64,000 nt of DNA from Collinsella sp. AK_207A (GTDB lineage: Bacteria > Actinomycetota > Coriobacteriia > Coriobacteriales > Coriobacteriaceae), in assembly GCF_902501965.1 (NCBI RefSeq), contig NZ_CABWID010000015.1, forward strand, positions 122,828 through 186,827, read 5' to 3'. Within the stretch, counting starts at the first letter, position 1, and the number at the start of each line of letters is the position of its first letter. A program made the position numbers and the translations under genes. Shown here in pieces: positions 24,930 to 34,628 of the stretch. Below the pieces are notes generated by a model, which saw nothing but the letters and a program-made list of their open reading frames with translations, was not told the origin of the DNA and searched no databases.

Positions 24930-25348
24930 TCCGTTCCTCCCATCATGCAACCCCTTGCGAGGGAAGCAAGCTTCTTCGCTCTCGCAAGGTCACTCTTTTT
25001 GATATGGCCACCCTTTCCCTGGTGTCCGTCGAAGTCGAATAGATAGATTGGAGTTCTCTGCTCATCGTCGTGTAGATAGGTCATCACTCTGATAACCTTT
25101 CCGTCGGCTCTCAACTCGAAGACTGACACGTCGGATGTGAGTTGCTTCAATTTCTTCGCTTGTATCGCCCAGTCAGTGCTGAAGCGAGCGACCTTTTCCA
25201 TCATGCCGGCTATAACTCGGGCACGGTACTTTGTCTTTCCGCTTGAATGGAGCTTGCTTAGGAAATCCTTTTCTCCTTCTTTTGCGAGTACGTTCACTAA
25301 GGTGTCTTTAGTGGCCTTCACTTTCCGAATCTCATAATTAGTATCCAC
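24926..25348 (-). CDS. HigB/RelE-family toxin (probable mRNA interferase)
   Basis: A 140-residue basic protein, first gene of the TAC operon. The central and C-terminal part fits the HigB/RelE fold of phage Gp49-like toxins: helix KYRARVIAGMMEKVARF, strand VSVFELRADGK, strand VIRVMTYLHDD and strand PIYLFDFDGHQ, then the Lys/Arg-rich helix SDLARAKKLASLA. Members cleave mRNA, usually on the ribosome. The start is GTG 25348 with GAGGTG upstream. Base composition is poorer in G+C than the housekeeping genes around it, which suggests acquisition. Toxin-first order is the HigBA arrangement. Confidence 0.82.
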   Translation of the reverse strand: MDTNYEIRKVKATKDTLVNVLAKEGEKDFLSKLHSSGKTKYRARVIAGMMEKVARFSTDWAIQAKKLKQLTSDVSVFELRADGKVIRVMTYLHDDEQRTPIYLFDFDGHQGKGGHIKKSDLARAKKLASLARGCMMGGTE

Positions 25349-25366
25349 CGCATCACCTCACACTTT

Positions 25367-25397
25367 ACTTATAAGTTAAATAAAGACAATAGCTTAA
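25367..25397 (-). promoter_or_regulatory. Promoter and palindromic operator of the TAC operon
   Basis: On the minus strand TTAAGC (25392-25397), a 17-nt spacer and TTATAA (25369-25374) form a promoter-like pair. The -10 lies inside the perfect palindrome ACTTATAAGT (25367-25376), which extends imperfectly on both sides. This is where an autoregulating antitoxin would be expected to bind. Confidence 0.55.
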
Positions 25398-25746
25398 GCG
25401 CTGATATTTGCGTTCATTACATAATGGTATAAAGGAGTGTTCGGAACTGTGCAGTGAGTGGTTGGATACAATTCGCGGATATCAGTTTTTTCCTACTGAA
25501 TTCGTTTGATCGATACAATTCCATTGTAGCCCTGACCCGCATCCCCGCACCCGCCCGCTCCGGTGAGTGGGTGGTTTGAACCGGACCGAGCACATGCTGA
25601 GGTATAAATGCGCGGGTAGATGCCCCTCACATCCTCATACCTCGGCTTTCTCTTACAATTGCCTTAATCTCATATGAAACGGTGGAAACGCATTCGCACG
25701 TTGGGGTACAACGTAGCCGTATTCAGAAGCGAGAAAGGATCGCGTG
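25398..25746. other. Interval between the divergent TAC operon and htrA
   Basis: No gene seen. The stretch is AT-richer than its surroundings near 25400-25520 and contains three TACAAT boxes (about 25466, 25514 and 25653); the last is the best candidate -10 for htrA, but I find no good -35 at the right distance. Confidence 0.4.
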
Positions 25747-27237
25747 ATGAGCGACGAAAAGTTTCCCCAGCGCCCCGAGGGGGCCGGTCCCGCGCCGCGC
25801 GTGGAGGTAGAGCCCACGCCGCAGCCTGCCGAGCAAACGCAGCAGACGGAGGCCCAGCGAGGCGCCGCGTCTGCCGCGGGCACGGCTCCCACGGAGCAGA
25901 TCCCGTACGTGGCCAGCACGTCCGCGCCCGTAACGGAGACCGTCAAGCACACCGTGGTGAAGACCAAGACCAAGAAGCTGCCCGTGTTTCTGGCGTCCCT
26001 GGCCGGCCTGGCCGTGGGCGCGGTGCTGGTCATCGCACTCGTGATGTCCGGCGCCTTCCGCATCACGGACGCCAACGTGGTGGCTACGGACAGCGGCTCG
26101 TCCAAGGGCACCACGCAGACCCTGAAGATCGACGCGGAGGACACCACCCTCGCCGAGGCTGTGTCCGCCAAGGCGCTGCCCTCCGTGGTGTCCATCACCG
26201 CCATGACGGGCAACGGCGGCTCCGCGAGCTCCCAGAACAGCTCGTCGGATAGCGCGGGCAGCATCGGCTCCGGCGTGGTCCTGGACACGGACGGCAACAT
26301 CCTCACCAACTACCACGTGGTGGAGGGCGCCACCAGCATGACCGTCTCCACGTCCGACGGCGGCAGCTACGAGGCCGAGCTGGTGGGCTCCGACGAGTCC
26401 AGCGACCTGGCGGTCATCCGCCTGAAGGGCGCCAAGGCTAGCGACCTCACGCCCATCGAGATCGGCGATTCCGATAAGCTGACCGTGGGTGAGTGGGTCA
26501 TGGCCATCGGCAGCCCCTTTGGCAACGAGGCCTCCGTGTCCACGGGCATCGTGAGCGCGCTCTACCGTTCCACCGCGCTGCCCAGCACCACGGGCACGAG
26601 CATCTACGCCAACATGATCCAGACGGACGCGGCCATCAACCCCGGCAACTCCGGCGGTGCGCTGGTGAACGACGAGGGCAAGCTCATCGGCATCAACTCC
26701 GTGATCGAGAGCTACTCCGGCTCCAGCTCGGGCGTGGGCTTCGCCATTCCCGTGAAGTACGCCAAGAACATCGCGGACCAGATCATCAGCGGCAAGACGC
26801 CCGTCCATGCCTACCTGGGCGTGACGCTCACCAGTGTGAACGCCACCAACGCGCAGCAGAACAACCTGGCCGTGACGAGCGGCGCGTACGTGTCCGAGGT
26901 GACGGCCGACAGCCCCGCTGACAAGGCCGGCATGAAGAAGGGCGACATCATCGTCGCCGTGGATGGCGAGGAGATCAGCTCCGCCGACGGCCTGATCATC
27001 GCGGTACGCGGCCACGACGTGGGCGACAAGGTGGACATCACCGTCAACCGCGACGGCAAGGAGGAGAAGCTCTCCGTGACGCTGGGCTCCGACGAGGCGC
27101 TGCAGAACACGGGCAAGGACGACACCACGCAGGGTGACGGCTCCGGCAACGGCATGACCGAGGAGGAGTTCCTCCGGTACCTGCAGGAGCTGCTGGGCCG
27201 CGGTGGCAACGGCGGCCAGCAGGGCAACGGCTTGTAA
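25747..27237 (+). CDS. htrA: HtrA/DegP-type membrane-anchored serine protease
   Basis: A 496-residue surface quality-control protease. It has a long Pro/Gln-rich cytoplasmic region (1-78), one membrane helix (79-101) and an S1C trypsin-like domain with the triad H190 (NYHVVEG), D220 (SSDLAVIRL) and S302 (NPGNSGGAL). One PDZ domain (about 345-450, with AYLGVTLTSVN and GMKKGDIIVAVDGEEI) follows, then a Gly/Asn-rich C-terminus. GTG 25744 and ATG 25747 are adjacent; ATG is preferred with GAAAGGAT upstream. It degrades misfolded exported proteins in related bacteria. A hairpin terminator follows at 27302. Confidence 0.95.
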   Translation: MSDEKFPQRPEGAGPAPRVEVEPTPQPAEQTQQTEAQRGAASAAGTAPTEQIPYVASTSAPVTETVKHTVVKTKTKKLPVFLASLAGLAVGAVLVIALVMSGAFRITDANVVATDSGSSKGTTQTLKIDAEDTTLAEAVSAKALPSVVSITAMTGNGGSASSQNSSSDSAGSIGSGVVLDTDGNILTNYHVVEGATSMTVSTSDGGSYEAELVGSDESSDLAVIRLKGAKASDLTPIEIGDSDKLTVGEWVMAIGSPFGNEASVSTGIVSALYRSTALPSTTGTSIYANMIQTDAAINPGNSGGALVNDEGKLIGINSVIESYSGSSSGVGFAIPVKYAKNIADQIISGKTPVHAYLGVTLTSVNATNAQQNNLAVTSGAYVSEVTADSPADKAGMKKGDIIVAVDGEEISSADGLIIAVRGHDVGDKVDITVNRDGKEEKLSVTLGSDEALQNTGKDDTTQGDGSGNGMTEEEFLRYLQELLGRGGNGGQQGNGL

Positions 27238-27301
27238 TTTGGGGACGTTTCTCTAAATCAGAGTGCCGCTGGTTTGGTTGCGGCAGCCTTCAACAAGCTC
27301 T

Positions 27302-27334
27302 GGGGCACCTTCCGATACGGAAGGCGCCCCTTTT
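27302..27334 (+). terminator. Terminator of htrA
   Basis: A 13-bp stem with one mismatch (GGGGCACCTTCCG with CGGAAGGCGCCCC), a 3-nt loop and four T residues. Confidence 0.82.
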
Positions 27335-27379
27335 CTATTGCCGTACGTTGGGCGGGTGCCCTTCCAGATCCGCGGTCGA

Positions 27380-27587
27380 CGGTTTGGTTACCCTTTCGGC
27401 CGTCGAAGGAGAGAAATCCTCGGTTTGGTTACCCTTTTTCTCGTGCTGGCGATGTAGAGAGCGGCCTGTCTGAGAGAACCCGCAGGTCAGGGAGGTTCGA
27501 TGCTGGCGCTGTATATCGGCGAGCCGCGAAAAGGGTAACCAAACCGAACGAAAATTTCTTCGCCATCTGAAAAGGGTAATCAAACCG
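27380..27587. repeat. Four copies of an 17-18 bp motif, two direct and two inverted
   Basis: CGGTTTGGTTACCCTTT occurs at 27380-27396 and 27421-27437. Its reverse complement AAAGGGTAACCAAACCG occurs at 27530-27546, and a one-base variant at 27571-27587. The arrangement is a large nested inverted repeat of about 208 bp in a gene-free interval. It does not code for a recognisable protein. Confidence 0.8.
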
Positions 27588-27662
27588 GCAGCTAAGCCCC
27601 TTTTTGAGGTGCGACCACGTGGGACGCTGCCCGTTCATAGGAACATGGCAGCTCGACGGCCA

Positions 27663-27693
27663 CTGTAATTTGGGGAACGTCCCCAAATTACAG
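27663..27693. repeat. Perfect 13-bp-arm palindrome around AACGT, half-copy at 27233
   Basis: CTGTAATTTGGGG (27663-27675), AACGT, CCCCAAATTACAG (27681-27693). The half GTAATTTGGGGACGT also overlaps the htrA stop codon at 27233-27247, so the two occurrences frame the gap between htrA and rnfC. It resembles the GGGGACGTCCCC-type REP palindromes scattered in many genomes; no transposase is nearby. Confidence 0.7.
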
Positions 27694-27841
27694 ATGCGAA
27701 AACTATTCTCAGATAAGAATTAATCGAAATGGGGAAACGATATCATCTACGCGCTAAAATAACCGCGTATGTGCCGGCGCAGAGGCTTGCGCCAAAACCC
27801 TCTTGCCCGGCCTTATCGGAGAGGAACGGGAAAGGGGAGAG

Positions 27842-29176
27842 ATGTTCACTCTTCACAAGACCCAGGGCGGCGTTCACCCGCCCCAGTGTAAGGACATGCG
27901 GGATTTTGCCTGCACGTCCATTACACCGCCCAAGCGGGTGCGTATCCCGCTGAACATGCACATCGGCGGTCCGTGCAGCCCCGTCGTCAAGGCGGGCGAC
28001 CACGTGTACGTGGGCACGCTGATCGGCGACGGTCAAGGCCTCTACGCGCCCATCCACGCCAGCGTCTCGGGTACCGTGATCTCCACGGATCAGGAGAAGC
28101 TCCCCACCGGTCAGACGGCCCACGTGGTGGAGATCGAGTCCGATGGCAAGATGGAGGCCGATCCCACGCTCAAGATGCCCGAGTACACGGACACCGCGTC
28201 GTTCATCGACTGCGTGCGCGCGTCCGGCATGGTCGGCCTGGGCGGCGCTGCCTTCCCCACGTGGTTCAAGATGCGCGTGCCGGCGGGCAAGAAGTTCGAA
28301 TTCTTGGTCATCAACGGCATGGAGTGCGAGCCCTACATCACGAGCGACTATCGCCAGATGATGGAGCACGCCGACCGCGTGATCGACGGCGCCCACCGCA
28401 TCATCAAGGGCCTCGGCATTCCCGCGGCCGTGATCGGCATCGAGGACAACAAGCCCGAGGCCGTGGAGAAGCTCTCCGCCGCCATCAAGGAGAAGGGCTG
28501 GGATGACTGCCTGCAGGTGCTCTGCATCCCGACCAAGTATCCGGCGGGCGGCGAGAAGGTGCTGATCCATGCCACCACGGGTCGCGACGTGCCGGCCGGC
28601 GGGCTGCCCGCCGACTGTGGCTGCCTCGTGATGAACGTGACCTCGGTTTCTCGCCTGGAGCAGTTCTTCCGCAACGGCATGCCGCTCGTCACCAAGACCA
28701 TGACCATCACGGGTGACTGCGTGGGCAAGCCGGGTAACTACCGCGTGCCCATCGGCATGAGCGTGAGCGACATCATCGAGGCGGCGGGCGGCCTCACCAA
28801 GGACCCGGTGAAGATCATCATGGGCGGACCGATGATGGGCCGCACCCTCACCGATATCAACTGCCCGGTTATCAAGGCCAATAACGCGATTCTCGCGTTG
28901 CACGACACCGCGATCCTTCCCGAGGAGACGCCCTGCATCCGCTGCGGCCGCTGCGTGCGTGCCTGCCCGCTGGGCCTCATGCCCTTTGCGCTCGATTCCG
29001 CCAGCCGTCGGCACGATGCCGTTGAGCTGGACGAGCTCGCCGTTATGAACTGCATGTCCTGCGGTTGCTGCGCCTACGTGTGCCCGGCCCATCGCCGCAT
29101 CACGGCGTCCATCGCCGAGGGCAAGGCCGTCTACCGCGGCGAGTGCGCCCGCCTGAATCCCAAGAAGGAGGCGTAA
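27842..29176 (+). CDS. rnfC: Rnf complex subunit RnfC (NADH/FMN and iron-sulfur subunit)
   Basis: A 444-residue peripheral subunit of the Rnf redox-driven ion pump, on the cytoplasmic face. The N-terminal barrel-like domain starts HKTQGGVHPPQ. The flavin/NADH-binding core has GGAAFPTWFKM, INGMECEPYITSD and PTKYPAGGEK. The C-terminal ferredoxin-like domain carries two [4Fe-4S] motifs: C365, C368, C371, C375 and C404, C407, C410, C414. All cofactor residues are intact. ATG 27842 is chosen for GAAAGGGGA upstream and the family-typical start. It is the first of six genes (C, D, G, E, A, B) packed with 0-14 nt spacing or overlaps. Confidence 0.95.
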   Translation: MFTLHKTQGGVHPPQCKDMRDFACTSITPPKRVRIPLNMHIGGPCSPVVKAGDHVYVGTLIGDGQGLYAPIHASVSGTVISTDQEKLPTGQTAHVVEIESDGKMEADPTLKMPEYTDTASFIDCVRASGMVGLGGAAFPTWFKMRVPAGKKFEFLVINGMECEPYITSDYRQMMEHADRVIDGAHRIIKGLGIPAAVIGIEDNKPEAVEKLSAAIKEKGWDDCLQVLCIPTKYPAGGEKVLIHATTGRDVPAGGLPADCGCLVMNVTSVSRLEQFFRNGMPLVTKTMTITGDCVGKPGNYRVPIGMSVSDIIEAAGGLTKDPVKIIMGGPMMGRTLTDINCPVIKANNAILALHDTAILPEETPCIRCGRCVRACPLGLMPFALDSASRRHDAVELDELAVMNCMSCGCCAYVCPAHRRITASIAEGKAVYRGECARLNPKKEA

Positions 29177-29181
29177 AGCTC

Positions 29182-30114
29182 ATGAACCTCATCAACGAAG
29201 CCTCCCCGCATTTCCACGGCAAGGGTTCCACCGCCTTTATCATGGGCGCCGTCTGCTTGGCGCTCGCGCCCACGCTCGTGGCCGCCACCGTGCTCTACGG
29301 CCTCGGCGCGCCGCTGCTGGTGCTCGTGTGCGTCGCCACGGCGCTCGTCTGCGAGCACGTCTGCTGCCTCATCATGCGTCGCGAGTCCACGGCGGGCGAC
29401 CTGTCCTGCGTGGTCACCGCCCTGCTCTTTGCCTTCACGCTGCCGGCCACGTGCCCCATCTGGGTGGCCGTGCTCGGTACCGCCTTTGCCATCGTGGTCG
29501 TGAAGATGCTCTTCGGTGGCATTGGCTGCAACGTGTTCAATCCCGCCGTCGCCGGCCGCGTCTTCATCATGGTGGCGCTGCCGAGCGCGCTCAGCTCGTA
29601 TCCCGACGTGCAGGGCAAGGCGCTCGATGCCGTGACCGGCGCCACACCGCTCGCCATGGCCGCGCAGGGGAACACCCCCTACAGCCTGATGGACCTGCTG
29701 CTGGGCAACCACGCGGGCGCCCTGGGCGAGACCTGCATCCTCACGCTGCTGATCGGCTACGCCTTCCTGCTCATCATCCACGTGGTGGACGCCTGGGCCA
29801 CGCTGCCCTACGTGCTCACCGTGGCCGTGGTACTCGGCCTCGGCGGCCAGGACGTGCCCTACCAGCTGCTTTCCGGTGGCCTGGCGCTCGGTGCGTTCTT
29901 CATGGCAACGGACTACACCACCACGCCCATGACGCCCACGGGCAAGATCATCTTCGGCGTGGGCTGCGGTCTCATCACGGCGCTCATCCGTCTGTTCGCC
30001 TCTGCTCCCGAGGGCGTGGCGTTCTCCATTCTGTTCATGAACATGTTCGTTCCGCTGATCGACCGCGCGACGCGGCCGAAGCCGGTGGGAGGTGTGAAGA
30101 ATGCCCTCGTCTAA
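29182..30114 (+). CDS. rnfD: Rnf complex membrane subunit RnfD (covalent FMN)
   Basis: A 310-residue protein with about nine membrane helices. The covalent flavin site is present as DAVTGATPLA, with T155 the expected FMN-phosphothreonine residue. The CNVFNPAVAGR motif near residue 116 is typical of RnfD/NqrB. It starts 5 nt after rnfC and overlaps rnfG by 14 nt, indicating a coupled operon. The electron-carrying residue is intact, unlike the RnfA/E cysteines of this cluster. Confidence 0.94.
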   Translation: MNLINEASPHFHGKGSTAFIMGAVCLALAPTLVAATVLYGLGAPLLVLVCVATALVCEHVCCLIMRRESTAGDLSCVVTALLFAFTLPATCPIWVAVLGTAFAIVVVKMLFGGIGCNVFNPAVAGRVFIMVALPSALSSYPDVQGKALDAVTGATPLAMAAQGNTPYSLMDLLLGNHAGALGETCILTLLIGYAFLLIIHVVDAWATLPYVLTVAVVLGLGGQDVPYQLLSGGLALGAFFMATDYTTTPMTPTGKIIFGVGCGLITALIRLFASAPEGVAFSILFMNMFVPLIDRATRPKPVGGVKNALV

Positions 30115-30712
30115 CAGCAAGGGTGCGGGTGCCAACGCGAGTTGGGTGGCCCGTCACAAGAACGGGGCGTGGTACACGCTCGTGGTGATCTGCGTGGTCG
30201 CGGTGGTGTGCGGCGGCGTGGCCGCAACGGCCCACTTTGCGCTGCGCGATGCCTTCACCGCGTCTGACGCGGCGCTCGAGGAGGCCAAGGGCGGCGCGCA
30301 GCGCGCGCTCATCTTCCCGGACGCCGGTTCCTTCAGCCAGGTGACGGCTCCCGATATCGAGGGCTTGAACTCCGTGTGGCAGGCTGATTCCGGCGAGTAC
30401 GTGTTCGACGTGCAGTCCGATGGCTACCATGGCCCCGTCGAGCTCATGATCGGTATCACCACCGACGGCAAGGTCGCCGGTATCCAGGTGGTTTCCGAGG
30501 ATGAGACGGACGGTATCGGCAGCAACGCGCTGACCGACGACTACCTGGGCAGCTACAAGGATATGGCTGCCGCGGGGACGCTCACCCTCGACGAGGCCGG
30601 GAGCGGCGAGACCCACGTGGACGGCGTCTCGGGCGCGACCTTTACCTCCACGGCGGTCGTGAACGACCTGAATATCGCCTTCGAGGCCTATGCGCAGCTG
30701 GGAGGTAACTAA
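30101..30712 (+). CDS. rnfG: Rnf complex subunit RnfG (extracytoplasmic FMN-binding)
   Basis: A 203-residue protein with one N-terminal helix (about 23-47) and an outward-facing FMN-binding domain. The flavinylation motif is DGVSGATFTSTAV, with T180 as the attachment residue. The GLNSVWQADSG-like region and EDETDGIGSNALTDDYL match the FMN_bind fold of RnfG/NqrC. GGGAGGTG precedes the ATG at 30101, inside the end of rnfD. Flavin transfer needs an ApbE enzyme, which is not in this window. Confidence 0.93.
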   Translation: MPSSNSKGAGANASWVARHKNGAWYTLVVICVVAVVCGGVAATAHFALRDAFTASDAALEEAKGGAQRALIFPDAGSFSQVTAPDIEGLNSVWQADSGEYVFDVQSDGYHGPVELMIGITTDGKVAGIQVVSEDETDGIGSNALTDDYLGSYKDMAAAGTLTLDEAGSGETHVDGVSGATFTSTAVVNDLNIAFEAYAQLGGN

Positions 30713-30713
30713 C

Positions 30714-31379
30714 ATGGCTCTCAATCGCAATGTGGTGGCCGAGCAGAACGCCTCGCTCAACGAGCTGGTGCATACGCCCACGTTCCTCATGGTCGCGGGT
30801 GCGCTGCCCGGCCTGTTCGCGGCGACGTCTCTCGGGCACGGTGCCGTCATCGGCGGCGTGTGCGCGGTCGCGATCCTTGGCGCGGCGCTCATCTCGCGCG
30901 GCGTCTCCTGCTTTACCGGACGGTTCTCGCGCGTGGCCGTGGCGCTTATGCTCAACGCGCTCGTGATGGTGCTCGTTGGCTTTGGCGTGCGCGTGGCACT
31001 GCCGGTCATCTATCAGGACCTCGGCATCTATCTGCCGCTCACCTGCGCCTCGGGCGTGGCGTCCATCTTCATCGCCCAGAGCGGGATCGACGCCCTAAAG
31101 GGTGCTGATCGTGCGGGCGAGCTGACCTTTGGTGACGCCGTGCTGGCGGCCGTGACGGCCTTCCTGGCGCTCGTGTTCTGCGGATTCTTTACCGGCCTGT
31201 TCACCACCGGCCAGGTCTTCGGCCTGACGGTGGGCGAGCTCGCGGCTTCGCCCATCTCGATCTTCGGCAAGCCCGCCGGTTCGCTTCTGCTGCTGGCACT
31301 CGTCGCCGTGTTCGTGCAGGCGGTGTGCGATGCCCGCGCCAAGGGTGCCGCCGCTGATTCGAAGGGAGGCGAGGCGTAA
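30714..31379 (+). CDS. rnfE: Rnf complex membrane subunit RnfE, divergent, cluster cysteines absent
   Basis: A 221-residue six-helix protein, homologous to RnfA. Recognisable parts are the paired half-helix regions (FLMVAGALPGLFAATS and LGIYLPLTCASGVASI). In characterised Rnf/Nqr complexes RnfA and RnfE each provide two Cys to an intramembrane [2Fe-2S] cluster, in GLCP and TNC segments. Here GLCP has become GALP (Leu31) and the Cys of the second site aligns with Gly114; a Cys at 111 lies three residues away. The GALP change is clear, while the second alignment is hand-made. TAATG links it to rnfA. Confidence 0.82.
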   Translation: MALNRNVVAEQNASLNELVHTPTFLMVAGALPGLFAATSLGHGAVIGGVCAVAILGAALISRGVSCFTGRFSRVAVALMLNALVMVLVGFGVRVALPVIYQDLGIYLPLTCASGVASIFIAQSGIDALKGADRAGELTFGDAVLAAVTAFLALVFCGFFTGLFTTGQVFGLTVGELAASPISIFGKPAGSLLLLALVAVFVQAVCDARAKGAAADSKGGEA

Positions 31380-31981
31380 TGGCGTTCATCAACGCGCTCT
31401 TCACCTCCATGCTCGATAACAACCTGGTGTTCTGCCAGCTGATTGCCATGGTGACCGTTATCCTCGCGGCCAAGCGATCGCAGGATGGCGTCTGCTTCGG
31501 GACCATGCTGGGTTGCGCCACGGCTGCCGCCGGTGCGTTTGGCGCCCTGGTGTACGCCGGCTTCCTGGCTCCTTGGGGTGTGGGTTACCTGGCTCCCGTG
31601 GTCTATGCCATCCTCGGCGCCGCGGTGGCCTTCGTGGGCGGCGCCGTTGCCGCTTCGCGCAAGGGTGCCGCCGACCGTGGCCTCGCCCTGCGTCTCGTGG
31701 CGCTGCTGGCCGCGAACGCCGCGCTCATGGGCGCTGCGCTGGCGAACGGCGTTGCCTTTGATTCCGCCACCGCGACGGCCGACGTGCTGTTCGGCAACGC
31801 GCTCGGTTCCGGCCTCGGCGTGTTCCTGGCCGTGGTGCTCTTCACGTCCATCCGCGCCCGCATCGACGACCGTCTGGTGCCGCATGCGATGCGCGGCCTG
31901 CCCATCGCGCTCGTGACGGCCTCGCTCATGGCGATGGCGTTCACCTGCGTTGCCGGTATCGCCGGCGGGCTCTTCGTCTAA
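31379..31981 (+). CDS. rnfA: Rnf complex membrane subunit RnfA, cluster cysteines absent
   Basis: A 200-residue six-helix subunit. The NN of the first half-helix (MLDNNLVFCQLIAMVTV), the LLAANAALMGAAL segment and the helix VFLAVVLFTSIRARI followed by PHAMRGLPIALVTASLM align with RnfA/RsxA. The cysteine expected at position 25 (GLCP) is Val25 and the one in TNCAVLG is Ala114. A free Cys at 19 does not align with the ligand. The start ATG shares a base with the rnfE stop. Together with RnfE this leaves no canonical ligand for the intramembrane cluster. Confidence 0.85.
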   Translation: MAFINALFTSMLDNNLVFCQLIAMVTVILAAKRSQDGVCFGTMLGCATAAAGAFGALVYAGFLAPWGVGYLAPVVYAILGAAVAFVGGAVAASRKGAADRGLALRLVALLAANAALMGAALANGVAFDSATATADVLFGNALGSGLGVFLAVVLFTSIRARIDDRLVPHAMRGLPIALVTASLMAMAFTCVAGIAGGLFV

Positions 31982-31994
31982 GGGGGTTTGAGGT

Positions 31995-32150
31995 ATGGAT
32001 CCCATCATCCAGATCTGCGTGCCGCCGATCCTGTTGGCTATCGTCGCCGCTGGCTTTGGCGGCCTGATTTCCATCTGCGCCGGGGCGTTCAACCGCGCGG
32101 ACCGTGCCGAGACCGAGGCCGCGGCCGAGGCTGACGACCAGGCCGAGTAG
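31995..32150 (+). CDS. 51-aa RnfB-like peptide, membrane anchor without the iron-sulfur domain
   Basis: ATG 31995 is preceded by GAGGT and the frame stops at 32150. The peptide has one hydrophobic helix (QICVPPILLAIVAAGFGGLI) followed by FNRADRAETEAAAEADDQAE. Position and topology match the N-terminal anchor of RnfB, the subunit that normally carries a four-Cys [4Fe-4S] site and ferredoxin clusters in about 260-300 residues. No continuation exists in any frame before the terminator at 32184, so this is a short gene and not a frameshifted one. Calling it RnfB is inference from place and helix only; it may be a new small subunit. Confidence 0.65.
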   Translation: MDPIIQICVPPILLAIVAAGFGGLISICAGAFNRADRAETEAAAEADDQAE

Positions 32151-32183
32151 CCGCGGGCCGCTCGGCTCGACATCGTTTCTCTG

Positions 32184-32219
32184 AAACCGCCGAGATGCGC
32201 GTGCGTCTCGGCGGTTTTT
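32184..32219 (+). terminator. Terminator of the rnf operon
   Basis: A perfect 12-bp stem (AAACCGCCGAGA / TCTCGGCGGTTT) with a 10-nt loop and five T residues, 33 nt after the small RnfB-like gene. Confidence 0.92.
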
Positions 32220-32274
32220 CGTTCTATCGGGGTTGTGTCGCGGTCCCTGCGGGCTGGTATCCTGAGTTGGGTGA

Positions 32275-34485
<2,211 letters not shown>

Positions 34486-34558
34486 GCGGGTCAAGCGCCG
34501 CTGCGCCCGGGGTTCTGTGGCGGCGCTATCCCGAACAGCCACAATCTGAAATAGCTGT

Positions 34559-34613
34559 TTGACACATCAACTATTGAGGCCTATACCATGACTGGTCAAT
34601 AGTTGATATGTCA
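34559..34613 (+). promoter_or_regulatory. Sigma-A promoter with two MarR-type operators
   Basis: TTGACA (34559-34564), 17 nt, TATACC (34582-34587). Two dyads, TCAACTATTGA (34567-34577) and TCAATAGTTGA (34596-34606), lie in the spacer and just after the -10. They are part of an 18-bp inverted repeat (34560-34577 and 34596-34613, one mismatch), centre-to-centre distance 29 bp. The right arm abuts the ribosome binding site of the MarR gene, so autorepression is expected. Confidence 0.82.
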
Positions 34614-34628
34614 AGGAGATGACGCGAC

